A stretch of DNA of 64,000 nt, taken from Streptomyces liliifuscus (GTDB lineage Bacteria > Actinomycetota > Actinomycetes > Streptomycetales > Streptomycetaceae). The position numbers were made by a program, and so were the translations under genes. The stretch is from contig NZ_CP066831.1 in NCBI RefSeq assembly GCF_016598615.1, positions 620,001 to 684,000 of the forward strand. Reading direction: 5' to 3'. This document shows, one piece after another, positions 26,071 through 36,900 of this stretch. Each line of letters opens with the position of its first letter. The stretch's first letter is position 1. The notes under the pieces are model-generated. The model saw only the letters and a program-made list of their open reading frames with translations, had not been told where the DNA came from and did not search any database.

Positions 26071-28221
26071 TCACCGTTGCAGCGCGGGCTCCTCGTCGTT
26101 GGCGAGCGTCTGTTGACGGTCCGGCAGCTCCGCCGCTGGACCGGACAGCCGGCTCGGCCACCACATCCGCTTGCCGATCAGCAAGGTGAGGGCGGGCACC
26201 AGGACCGACCGCACCAGCAGGGCGTCGAGCAGCACGCCGAAGGCGACCAGGAACCCGACCTCGACCAGCATCACCAGCGGAAGTGTGGCGAGGACCGCGA
26301 ACGTGGCCGCCAGGACCAGGCCTGCCGAGGTGATGACGCCACCGGTGGCCGAGAGGGCTTTGAGCATGCCCTCTCTGGTGCCGAGACGCACGGTCTCCTC
26401 CCGGGCCCGGCTGGCCAGGAAGATGTTGTAGTCGACGCCGAGCGCCACCAGGAACAGGAATGCCAGCAGCGGCACCGAAGAGTCGATGCCCTTGAACCCG
26501 AGAACCGTGTCGAAGAAGAACACGCTGCCACCGAAGGCCGCGGCGAATGAGATGACCACAGTGGTCATCAGGACCAGCGGGGCCAGGATCGCGCGCAGCA
26601 GCAGCCCGAGGATGATCAGGACGACGACGAGCACCAGCGGGATCACCAGCTTCTCGTCGCGCACGGTGGTCACCTCGGTGTCGAGGTTCTCCGCACTCGG
26701 CCCGCCGACGATCGCCTCAGCCCCGCTCACCGCGTGCACGGCGGTGCGCACCCGCTTGATCGTGTCGTACTCCGCGGCGGTGTCCGGCGCGTCCTTCGGG
26801 GTCACGGAGATGTTGGCCCAGCCACCGCTGGTCTGCTCCGGGACGGCCTCGGCCACACCGCGAGTGTCCTTGACGACGTCGAGCACCCGCTCCTGGTGCT
26901 CCGGCCGCGTGAAGATCGTCATCGGCTGGCCGCCGAGCTCCGGGAAGTGCTGGCGGAGAACGGTGAAGCCGTTGACCGACTCCGGCGTGGACAGGAACTG
27001 GTCCTGCTCCCGCAGGGCGCCGGTGTTGCCCGCCAGCCCGAGGGCGAGCACGCCGAGGACTCCGAGCGAGCCGAGCGTCGCCACCCACCGGCGGCGGCTG
27101 ATGGCGGTGCCGAGCCGTCCCCACAGCCCCGGCTTCTCCTCCACGGCCGTGCTGAACCGCGGGACGGCCGGCCAGAAGACCCGCCTGCCGAGCACCACGA
27201 GCACCGCCGGGAACAGCGTCAGCATGGCCACAAGGGCGCACAGGATGCCGGCCGCACCGATCGGGCCCAGCCCGCTGGTGCTGTTCAGGTCCGCGACGAG
27301 CAGGCAGAGCAGGCCGGCGACCACGGTGGCCGCGGACGCGACGATGGCCGGCGCCGCGCCGCGCAGCGCGTGGACCATCGCGACCCGGACGTCCTCATGG
27401 TGGTGCAGTGCCTCCCGATATCGAGCGATGAGCAACAGCGCGTAGTCCGTGCCGACGCCGAACACCAGGATCGTCAGCAGCGCCGAGTTCTGGTCGTTGA
27501 CCACGATGCCGAAGCCCTTGACGAGCAGGTAGACGGTGCCCATCGAGGTCAGTGCGGCCGCGCCGACGGCCACCAGCGGGATGATCCACAACACCGGGCT
27601 GCGGTAGGTGAGGATGAGCAGGAGCGTGACGACGATCATGGTGGTGAGGAGGACCTGCGTGTCGATGCCGTCGAAGACGGCATCCATGTCGCCGTCGATC
27701 GCGGCCGGGCCGGTCACGTCGAGTTCCAGGCCGGAGGGGCGGTCCTTCGCGGCGTCGCGTACCGGGCCGACGAGGTCCTCCGGTGGGCCGTAGGACGTGT
27801 TCACATCGAGGGTGAACACCATCGCCTCGCGGTCGGTGGAGCGGCTCATCGGTGAGCCCTCGTCGTCCTCGCCGGCCGCCGCCGTCCCCTTCGGCGGATA
27901 CCGCTTGGTAAGGGTGTCGTAGTGGCGCTCGACCGTCGCGCGGTCGGCGTCGGTCATGCCGCCGTCGCGGTGGTACACGAAGACGAACGTGTTGTCCTCA
28001 CCACCGGGGAGCTTGTCGTCCAGCGCCGCCACCTTGGTGGACTCGGCACTGGCCGGCAGGGTGTCCACGGCACTGTCGGTGGTGACCGAGCTCAACTTTC
28101 CACTCAGCGGCACCATGCCCACCGCCAGCACCAGCCACAAGCCAATCACCAACCATGGCACCCACCGGCCTGCCAACCGACCGGCCGGCGCTGCCCCGGA
28201 CGGCGCTGCGTTGACTGCCAT
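26071..28221 (-). CDS. MMPL-family RND transporter
   Basis: A 716-residue inner-membrane transporter of the mycobacterial MmpL type, exporting lipids or drugs with the proton gradient. Two MMPL halves each have one helix, a periplasmic porter domain and five helices. The first-half core includes NDQNSALLTILVFGVGTDYA followed by LLLIARYREAL, and the second ALGVDYNIFLASRAREE; GTDY/GVDY are the proton-relay positions. ATG 28221 is chosen with AGGAGG six bases upstream; a GTG one codon earlier is less well spaced. It is convergent with the two-component genes. Confidence 0.92.
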   Translation of the reverse strand: MAVNAAPSGAAPAGRLAGRWVPWLVIGLWLVLAVGMVPLSGKLSSVTTDSAVDTLPASAESTKVAALDDKLPGGEDNTFVFVYHRDGGMTDADRATVERHYDTLTKRYPPKGTAAAGEDDEGSPMSRSTDREAMVFTLDVNTSYGPPEDLVGPVRDAAKDRPSGLELDVTGPAAIDGDMDAVFDGIDTQVLLTTMIVVTLLLILTYRSPVLWIIPLVAVGAAALTSMGTVYLLVKGFGIVVNDQNSALLTILVFGVGTDYALLLIARYREALHHHEDVRVAMVHALRGAAPAIVASAATVVAGLLCLLVADLNSTSGLGPIGAAGILCALVAMLTLFPAVLVVLGRRVFWPAVPRFSTAVEEKPGLWGRLGTAISRRRWVATLGSLGVLGVLALGLAGNTGALREQDQFLSTPESVNGFTVLRQHFPELGGQPMTIFTRPEHQERVLDVVKDTRGVAEAVPEQTSGGWANISVTPKDAPDTAAEYDTIKRVRTAVHAVSGAEAIVGGPSAENLDTEVTTVRDEKLVIPLVLVVVLIILGLLLRAILAPLVLMTTVVISFAAAFGGSVFFFDTVLGFKGIDSSVPLLAFLFLVALGVDYNIFLASRAREETVRLGTREGMLKALSATGGVITSAGLVLAATFAVLATLPLVMLVEVGFLVAFGVLLDALLVRSVLVPALTLLIGKRMWWPSRLSGPAAELPDRQQTLANDEEPALQR

Positions 28222-28309
28222 CACTAGCCTCCTACATACGGGTTTTGCATCGCTTAACTGGACGCCTACTTCCTACCGAGCGAACCTGAGACGACTGTTA
28301 GGACGGAGC

Positions 28310-28868
28310 TCAGGCCGGTTGGCCGAACCATGTGCCCAGCGCACGCGCCAGCGTGGTGGCGTCGAGGTCCTGCCCGGTGGGCAAGGCCCGGGCGACACAG
28401 CCGTCGGGCCGGATGAGCAACGCGTCGACGTCCACCCGGTCCGTGCGGGCGGTGACGGTGTCGACCCGTCCGATCCACACGGCCGCGGCGTCGCGGACCT
28501 CCGCGCGGTCGACGAGGTCCAGCAGGAGCCCACACCCCTCACGCAGCAGGTCCGCCGACCGGGTCACCGCGGTGACGACATCCGGGTCGGGCCGCTCCGG
28601 CGTCGACTTCATGTCCGGGCACAGGGTGCCGACGAGCCGGTGGTCATCGCCCAGGTCGTACCGGACGTCCATGCCGGCGAGCATGTCGGCGACCTACCGG
28701 TGGGCGTCGTCGAGGTCCATCAGGTCGGAGAACATCTCCCACAGCGCCCTCGTCTGCGGGTCAGGTCGCATCACGGCGAGCTGGGCCCGGGTGTTCTGCA
28801 GCAGGCGTGCCGCGACCGGATGCCGTTCGGTGGTGTACGTGTCGAGGATGTCCTCGCCGACCCAGCCT
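28310..28868 (-). pseudogene. C-terminal remnant of an aromatic FAD monooxygenase
   Basis: The minus strand from about 28868 reads GWVGEDILDTYTTERHPVAA, a helix (RAQLAVMRPDPQTRALWEMF), then an in-frame TAG, then MLAGMDVRYDLGDDHRLVGT and a thioredoxin-like C-terminal domain ending DALLIRPDGCVARA and LGTWFGQPA. This is the last third of a PheA/TfdB-type flavin hydroxylase, similar to rifampicin or polyketide monooxygenases. The FAD Rossmann region is absent and a stop interrupts the frame, so it is inactive. Its former 5' end abuts the effector-like gene next to it. Confidence 0.7.
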
Positions 28869-28913
28869 CAGGGACCTCGCCGAACTCAGGATCGCCGCCG
28901 CCGGGGACTCTGC

Positions 28914-29404
28914 TCAACGGACCGTCCCCGCGAACACCAGCCACAGGGCCGCCGCGACAACCATCCCGCCCAACCAGCCGACGGCGCGGCTGGTGTAGAC
29001 GTTCTTCAGGGCGGTGATCCTCGCGATGGCGTGCGCGGTCGCCCATGCTTGGGCCGCCAGCCGCTCGCTGTCGGCACCGTCGTGGTCCGCCGCGTCCAGG
29101 GAGAACCTATTCGGCTCCGAGTGCCGCCCCGTACGCGGCCGGATACCTGCACCAGCAGGTATCCGGACACAATGAAGGTGAGCGTATAGGCGAGGGACGC
29201 CAGCCAGAACAGTGCGGCCGGTAGGTCGGTCGGCGCCGGAGCGCCGACCGACGCGATCTGCGCGGACACCACTGCCGCGAGCCCCACGTGCACCGTGACC
29301 AGGGTCCCCGCCTTGGTATCCGCCTGCTGCGTGACCTGCTGGAACAACGCCATCGCGGCAACCGCCGCCGCCAACTCCCGCGCAGCCGGGTCATGTTCGG
29401 CCAT
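28914..29404 (-). pseudogene. Pycsar-type membrane effector-like gene, one frameshift
   Basis: ATG 29404 follows the stop of the cyclase-like gene by 3 nt. The first part has LAAAVAAMALFQQVTQQADT followed by KAGTLVTVHVGLAAVVSAQ and a second helix (LFWLASLAYTLTFIVSGYLL). Near 29130 the frame changes, and the natural continuation is in another frame: NRFSLDAADHDGADSERLAA, then ITALKNVYTSRAVGWLGGMV and VAAALWLVFAG, with TGA at 28914. Two N-terminal and one C-terminal helix around a soluble loop, with ADTKAG near the start, resemble the PycTM-like effector family of Pycsar systems. Active effectors would perforate the inner membrane. One frameshift makes this copy doubtful, or it is a sequencing error. 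Confidence 0.55.
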
Positions 29405-29407
29405 TAC

Positions 29408-30318
29408 TCAGTGCCCGCCCTGGTGGAAGTGGTGGCCGAGGTCGTGGTAGTAGGCAGGGTCGTGGTATCCCGGATCGTCGTGATGGGGGTCGGGGTGGTA
29501 CGAGTCGGGATTGTAGGGATCCTGGTGGTACGGGTCGCCGTGATATGGAGCAGGAGGATGCACCTCGGCATGCTGCGCGTCGGCGTACTGCACGTCCTGA
29601 TGGTGCGGACCCGTGTCAAGGGAATCGGGATGGTGCAGGTCCCCAGGATGCGGGGCGGTGTGATGCACGTCAGCGTGATGCGGGCCCGGGAGCCAGGGAG
29701 TTCCGCAGTGCCCGTTCCCGTGATGGCCGCTCCCCAGGTGGGCACTCCCGTGGTGGGAGCTTGGCTGCTGGCGTCCCGTGTGGTGGCCGTCTGTGCTATC
29801 GCCGTCGCGCGCGTCCATCTCGTCCGGGCCGCCGAAGTCCCCGTCCCCGCCCCCGTACGAGACGCCGGTGTCAGGGCCTGTCAGTGCCCACTCCCGCAGC
29901 GTCTGACCGTGCGAAACCACCGCTGCCGCCACGTGAGCGACACCCAGCGCCGGTACGACGAACTCGCGCATCGCCGTATGGGCCGGCGAATGTCCCCAGA
30001 TCACCGGCTCCGGCCGGGAATCCCGGACGGGAGCCGAGGGCGGCACATGCAGCCAGGCACCGCAGGCGAAGTTTTTCTTCACGACGGCCACGTCGATCCG
30101 GTGGAACCCGGCGGCCAGACCGCGCCCGTCGGGCAGGATCACGTCCCGGTACATCTCGTCCGGCACGGCCAGCGCCAAGTCGCTGCCCTCTTCGATTTCG
30201 AGGGCGTCGCGCAGTCCGTCCGAGTCGACGAGCCGGTTGACCAGCACCACGGAATCGCCCAGGTAACCGCGGTCGGCCCGGGAGACCGACCCCAGCGCGA
30301 GAGCGTCCCGAATCCGGC
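29408..30318 (-). pseudogene. C-terminal half of a nucleotide-cyclase-like protein with His-rich tail
   Basis: The frame is open from just after an in-frame TGA near 30318 to 29408. From about 30290 it reads GYLGDSVVLVNRLVDSDGLR, then EGSDLALAVPDEMYRDVI and VVKKNFACGAWLHVP. This is the C-terminal part of the class III cyclase-like fold of a widespread Streptomyces family, in which GFVG, RLLDA and VKE segments follow the catalytic half. The N-terminal half with the two metal-binding aspartates is missing. A tail of about 140 residues is extraordinarily rich in His, Pro, Asp and Tyr (YHPDPHHDDPGYHDP). If translated, GTG 30250 is the likeliest start. The effector-like gene follows after 3 nt. 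Confidence 0.55.
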
Positions 30319-30378
30319 CTCAGCCCCTCCCACACACCTCCTGCGGACCCCTGCCTCAACGCCAGACCATCACATCCG

Positions 30379-30560
30379 CGCAGGTCAGAGCGATTCGAAC
30401 TGACGCCGACGGTTGCGGGGTTGAACTCACGAGCAGCGGATTCAGTCCGTTCAGGCAAAGTTGACGATCCGACACCCAAAAAAGAACGTTTGCGCAGGTC
30501 AAAAGCCTAAGCAGGTGGGGCGGGTGGGACTCGAACCCACGGCCGACGGACTATGAGTCC
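30379..30560. repeat. Long imperfect repeat, left copy (ends in tRNA-Met 3' half)
   Basis: About 180 bp that recur with interruptions at 38968-39147. Shared blocks are CGCAGGTCAGA, TTGAACTCACG, GCAGCGGATTCA, AAAGTT, ACGTTT, a second CGCAGGTCA, and finally the identical 46 bp at 30515-30560. CGCAGGTCA occurs at 30379-30387 and 30493-30501, as expected of integrase arm sites. The right part overlaps the tRNA-derived core. Confidence 0.65.
30515..30560 (-). repeat. 46-bp tRNA-Met(CAU) 3'-half copy, left island boundary
   Basis: On the minus strand this is the anticodon stem-loop (anticodon CAT), variable loop, T arm (GTGGGTTCGAGTCCCAC) and acceptor 3' strand of a tRNA-Met gene. It is identical to 39102-39147. 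The similarity stops abruptly at the anticodon stem, where tyrosine integrases commonly cut, so it is a probable attachment-site duplication. The 5' half of the tRNA is absent. Confidence 0.8.
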
Positions 30561-30791
30561 TTTGAGGATCTCGGCGGCCCTTGCCGATCGGTGTCCATTC
30601 ATGACGCTTCTGCTGCTCAGACATGGTGGGCCATGTCTCCGCCCGTCAGTCTTCGTCGGTCTGTTCCTATCCTTGCGTCCCACATGTGTCCCGACACCGC
30701 CCCGAACGGCCAGGGACGCCGGGCTGTCAGGCGATTACGCGAGCTCGGAGGTGGGGCTCGAACCGGCCCGCAGCGGATTTACCTTCCAACG

Positions 30792-30831
30792 CGCAGAGGA
30801 TTTCCCGGGGTACCGGGCCAAATCCTCTGCG
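30792..30831. promoter_or_regulatory. Strong inverted repeat upstream of the giant STAND gene
   Basis: CGCAGAGGATTT (30792-30803) pairs perfectly with AAATCCTCTGCG (30820-30831), with an inner CCCGG/CCGGG pairing. It lies about 130 bp before the start of the large gene. It could end transcription entering the island, bind a regulator, or mark an element end; sequence alone does not decide. Confidence 0.5.
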
Positions 30832-30961
30832 TGCGGTTCGGGCGCGATCGTCCGCTACTTACGAATCCGTCTCCTGGTCACCCATGCAGGGTGGTACAAC
30901 AACTAACTTGGGTGGTCGGAGCATGGCAGGATGTGGCCGACCGGCGGAGGTTGGGGGACCG

Positions 30962-33900
30962 TTGGACAAGAAGCTGCGTCTCGCCGATGCCGCATATCAG
31001 GAAATGGCGACTGAGGCCCTGAACCTCTGGTTACCCTCCGCGAGGTTCCTCTTCGAGCCGATGCCCCGGGGCCGCTCGGGTGCCGAGCTGGTGAGCGTGG
31101 ACATTAGCGGCAACACCGGAGACTTCCGGCCAGGCACCTACGTCCTACGTGTTGGCCCAGCAGAGGAGGATCTCGCCCAGGCGAACGAACTGGCAGCCCA
31201 TCAACTGATCCGCGAGGCCGACCCGGAGTTCGCCGAGCGGCACATCCCGCGTCTGCTCCGCATCGACCAACGCCGCCACGGCGACGCCCGGCTGGTTGTG
31301 TCGCTGCACCAACTCGCCGGCGACAGCCTCAGCTGGTACAGCCCGCCCCGAAGCGGGTCGACGGGGCTGTTGCGTTGCGCGCAAGCCATCTCCCGCGACA
31401 TCCTGAATGCCTGGGCGGATCCGAGCGACTTGACGCAGATGCGGCCGCACGACGTGCTGTCGAAGGTGACAGGAACGGCCAAGCTCGACGAGTGCCTGGC
31501 CGTTGTCTCATCCCTCTTCGGAGGTGACGTCCACCAAGAGGACGGGCACGCGTTTCTCAACCCCCTCTCCGTCCTGGGCGAGGCTGAAAACAGCGAGCTG
31601 CCGATTATGGAAGGCATCTGCCACGGGGACCTCAACACCAGCAACGTGCTCGTGCCTCGGAACGAAGTGGCGGTCGCTGACGGCTCCTTCTGGATCGTCG
31701 ATCTGGACCAGGCGCGCCGGTCCGTCGTCGGGTTCGACCTGGCTTACCTTGAGGTCAGCGTCCTGGTGAACATGCTGCCGACCATCCGCCGCCCCGTGCT
31801 CGCCCGGTGCCTGGAGGCAGCCGAGGACGCTTCGGTCAAGTCCGTGCCGGACGATTGCCAGTGGCTCGTGGAGTTCCTGCAGCAGTCACGCGCCGGCATT
31901 CTGGAATGGATTTACAGACAGACCGGGCGGGTGGACCGCCTTCACCAGCAGTTAACGCTGGTGCGCATGACAGCCGCACTGCTGTGGGCCCGGCGCTTCC
32001 CCCGTGATGACGAACGTACCCGGCTCTGCCTCGCCTATGCCGGCTGGTACGCCCTGCGGTACCGCAGGACCTTCGCCAGCGCCGCGCCGCAGCAGCCGAG
32101 CGTTCCGGCGGTTTGCACCCCGCCCAGGGAGGTGGAGCGGGTCCGCGAGGATCTCTGGGAGTCCCTCTGGGGCACCGTCTCCGGGTTCTCCCCGCACGCG
32201 GCCCGGTACATCCTCGTCGCGGAGCAACTCCCCCGCGCATCGTCCATCTCGGCGCTCGGCCGCATCCCCTGGTCGCTAATCGTCGACCTCGACCCGGCCT
32301 CGGACGGCGACGGACTTCACCACTGGGCCAGCCCGGTCCTCAACACTCAGCGCGCGGTGCATCTCTTCACCGAGGAGCGCCCTGTGATCGACTATGCGCG
32401 TGGCACGGCCTGGCTGCTGGCCGCCGGTTCCGTGCTGCGCCGGGAGCCCGCCCTGGAAGGCCGCGAGTGGGTGCTCCGTCGCCTGGACACTGTGCGTCGG
32501 CTGACATCCTCGTTCCACCAGTTCGCCGGCGACACGCCGGTGTGCGTCCTGGTGCTCGAGGGCGGCACCGAGTCCGCGCCAGAAAGGGGCCGGAACAGAC
32601 TGCTGCGGGTCATCGAGACCATGGACGAAATGCTCCAGGGGCAGGCGACCTTCCTGCATGTGGGACTGGCCGACCTACAGCCCTACGTGCCCGTGGTCCA
32701 GGTGCCGCTACCCGTACACGACCTGCTGGACCGCCTCGCCGCGACGCTGGGCAGCAGCGCCGAGTACCTCGACTACACGGTCCCCGCCCTCGACAACGGC
32801 ACGGTGGCGATCTCGCCGGAAACCATGCAGAAGCTGCGCGAGCATCTGGTGATCCTGCATGACGGGATCGATGCGTCAACTCTGCCCGGCGACAAGACCA
32901 ACAACGACGCCTTCTGGCGCGGCGGCCTCATCGGCTGGGACGATCTGGACGCTGGCCGGGACGTGGTGCGCGCCGTCAACGACGGCATCGTGGCCGCCCT
33001 CCGTGACAGTCTGAAGCAGCATCGCACCCGTACCGTCGTGGTTGAACACCGGCCGGGTGCAGGCGGTACGACTGCAGCCCTGCGCGCCGCCTGGGACCTG
33101 CATCACGAGTCTCCGGTGGCGGTACTCCCGCACGGCGTGCCGATCGGGCCGTCTCGCGTCCCGCTCGTCGCCGACCGGTTGCATCTGCTGTACACCATCA
33201 CGCAACTGCCAGTGCTGCTCGTCGCGGAAGCGGGCGACCTGAGCGAGTCCTACCGGGAGACGCTGTACCGCGAGTCAGCCAGACGCAACACCCCGCTGAC
33301 GATTCTGTATGTCAGACGGGGGGTCACTCAGTCCAGCCGGAGCGCCCTTCAGGTGTCAGAGCCGCTCGAACCGGCGGAGACCGCCGAGTTTTTGGCCCGC
33401 TATTCCGCGCTGACGGACGACCAGCATCGGATCGACGAGTTGCGGATGCTCGGTACCAAACACTACGAGCCCTACCGCACGCCATTCTTCTACGGCCTCG
33501 TCACCTTCGAGCGGGAGTTCACCAAGCTCTCTACCTACGTACGCACCCATCTCGACCATGTACGTGGCCGAGCGCGCGAGGTCATGCAGTACCTCGCCCT
33601 GGCTACCATCTACTCCAATACCGGGCTGCAGCGGGAGCTAGTGCAGAAGCTGATGCACGTCTCCACGCCGTCGGCAGAACTCGACCTCTCCGATGTGCTG
33701 GGCCCGGAAGCATCCCGTCTGGTGGCGGTGCGCAACGGCCGGGTACGCCTCCAGCATCAGCTCTTGGCCGAGCAGGTACTGGCCGAACTCCTGAACGACG
33801 ACCGGTGGAAGCAGCATCTCAAAGAGCTGTCGATCGACTTCATCCAGGCTCTGGCGATCACCACCGACGTATCCGCGGACCCAGTGCGGGTGCTGCTCCG

Positions 33901-36900
33901 CCAAATGTTCGTGGACCGGCAGGGCGGCACGGCAGACGGGATCGAGGACCGGCGGAAATTCGCCCCGCTCATCGAGCAGCTGGACCTCAACTCCGCCCAC
34001 CAAGTACTCAAGTCCCTCACCGAGCACGTGCCTGACGAGCCGCACTTCTGGAACCACCTGGGCCGGCACCAGATGTACCGCCTCAACCGGGAGCTCGACA
34101 AAGCGGAGGAGTACGTCACGCGCGCCGTGGACCTGGCGGAGTGGGATTTCCTGCATCATCACACCCTCGGTCTCGCGCGCCGCAGCCGGATGCGCCAAGC
34201 GCTGCGCGACGCCAAGCGGCGCGGAGTGCAGTCGGTGATGGCCGCCGCCGACCGCTGGTTCGCGCAGACCGTCGAGTGCTTCGCCACCACCCGGAAGCTC
34301 AACCCGGAAAACATCTACGGATACGTCACCCATGTGCAGGCCATCGTCGATGTCGCCAAGGCAATTAAGGACGCGGCACGGGTCTCATCCATCGCGGAAC
34401 TCAGCTCCGACGCGAGCGAGTGGGTCACGGAGAACGTGGCCGAGGCCAACTTCCTGCTGAATGAGGCCGCCCAGCTCTACGGAACTCTAGACCAGCACGA
34501 CGACTACTTGGTGCGGTGCCAGGCCGACATCAAGCGGCTGTACGGCGACCTCGACTCGGTGGTCGAGCTGTGGGAGCTCGCCGTCGCCGGTAACCGCAGC
34601 ACACCCATGATGCAGCGGGCACTCGCCCAGGCGTACTACGTGCGCGGCGGCCGCACCTGGCGGGAGTTGGACGACTCCGAGCTGACCCGCATCGTGGAGC
34701 TGGCACGGCAGAACCTCTCCAGAACCGGCTGCAAGGAGGAGGACTACCGGCTCTGGTTCGAGGCGTACAAACTCCTGCCGGAGTTTGACATCGACGAGGC
34801 GCTCTCCCAGCTCCAGCTCTGGGCGGATCGCTTCCCCTCGTGGCGCGCCCACTACTACCGGTACTGCCTCTTCTTCCACCTCTGGTTCACTGGCCGCAGC
34901 AACGACGTGGAGGCTTTCCGCGTGGAACAGCAGCAGGCCGAGAAGTATGTGGTGGGCCGCTCCAACCGCTCCTATCTGTGGCTGTCCACGGGCCCCGATT
35001 GGTATCCGCTGATCGCCGACAGCGACCTGGGCGAGTGGAACCGCCGGGACATGTTCTGGACGAACACCACACATCTGCAGCGGGTGAATGGCGTCATCGA
35101 CCTCATCCGCGGGCCCCAGGCGGGCACCATCCAACTCGAAGGCGCGGTGACCGCCTTCTTCGTCCCGTCCCGGGGCAAGTTCCTCCCGGACAGTGACGAG
35201 AACACCCCGGTCAACTTCTTCCTCGGCCTCAGCCCCGAGGGACCCCGCGCGTGGGACGTCAGACGGGGGCATCTCGACCACGCCCTGCGGGCACGGCAGA
35301 CGGTGTCAGCGGGCCCGGCGCGCACGCTCACCGCCCGGCACCCCGTGCACCTGGCACCGGCCCAGGTTGCGGCGCAGGCTGCTATGCTCACGCGGCAGCG
35401 CAGGCTCGATTTCTGCATCTCCCTGCTGGAGGCATGGCAGACGGTCGGCGACACGCCTCGCCTGTCTAGGCTCACCGAGCGGGTCAGTGCTCGTTTCCGG
35501 TACAACGGCGCGGACGTAGCCGAACTCCTTGCCGAATCGGACCGCGTCCACTTCGACGCCGACGAGAACGACCCACTCGTCCAACTGCTCGGCTGCCAGG
35601 GTCAACCGGTCCGGTCGACAATGGCCGACCATGGGCAGTCCTCCGACGGCCAGCCGGAACTGGGCCGCATCACGTTCGTCAATGAGACCCACGGGCACGG
35701 CATCGTTGAACTGGTGAACCACGGGTGGGCGCGCTTCACGACCGACGATGTGCGGACGCAGCTTGCGAACGGCCCGGTCCGCGGCCAGATCGTGCGGGCG
35801 GTCATGGTGGAGATGGACCGCAATGGTGGGCGCAACGCACGGGGCCTGGAGCTGTTCCCCCTTACGGCCACGCTGGTGGGCACCGAGGTGGTGGACGTGG
35901 AGCAGCTCCTCGATCGCGTTGAAACCGACCTGCGGTACGAGATCGAGGAACGGCTTGCGCAAGGAGTGCGCATGGTGCCGATCCGAGAACTCGAGGAGTG
36001 GCTGGAGGAAAGGTTCAAGGGCTGCCAACCGCTCGCGAGCCGCCTCGGTCTGCCGTCCCTGCGGCAGCTGTGGACCGGGCTGGACTGGCTGAAACAGAGC
36101 GGCAACCCCGGCAACAGGATGCTGAGCCTGGCCAGCGGGACAGTGTTCGGGCGCGTCTCAGAGGCCCGTGGAAAAGCTGCGGGCCGGGAGCGTCACGCTG
36201 ATGAGCGCGACGACTTCGGCACGGCGCTGGATTCCGTGGTCACCACACTCCAAAAGGATAATGAGGGCAAGGCACCCACGTTCTACAAGGTGAAGAACGG
36301 GCTTGTGAAGCTCTTGAGGAGCAGGTACGACGCCGTGGTCGGCAGGTCCCTGCAAAGGCGGATCGAACAGCAACCGGGGTGGGAACTGCGGGAACTAAAT
36401 TCCGGTGTGCAGTTAGTCCACCGAGCCGGTACTCCCGCGCCGCCCGCCGACGCGCCGGAGCCGTTCGCCACCGTACTCGCCCACACCGTGGACGAACTCG
36501 CCCGGCAGGGAAGGCCCCCAAACCTCCAGATGATCGGGTCTAGCCTGCGGTCCCGACTCGGCGAGGCGTATGCGAGCGTCGTCGGCTCTTCATTGAAGAA
36601 GCGGATCGAACGCGAACCCGAGTGGCGGCTAGAGGAGATCAGGCCCGGGGTGCACCTGGCCCATCGAGCCGAAGCCCCCGCCCCGGCGGGGCGCTCTGCG
36701 GCAGAGGTGGACGTCGCGGCGGACCTGAACGCCGTGATCGGAGAGCTACTGACGCGTGACGGCGAGGCTCGTCTCACCGTTCTCGGGAACGCGTTGCGGA
36801 AGCGGTGGGGCCCTGAGACCTATCAGGCGTTGACCGTCGACCGCACGCTCCGTCAGGTGGCCGAGGCGCACGGCTGGGAGGCCCACTGCCCAAGGCCGGA

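Noticed and set aside
29404-31000. CRISPR array
   Set aside because: The repeats seen here are long, imperfect and only in two copies; no regular short repeats with unique spacers occur anywhere in the window.
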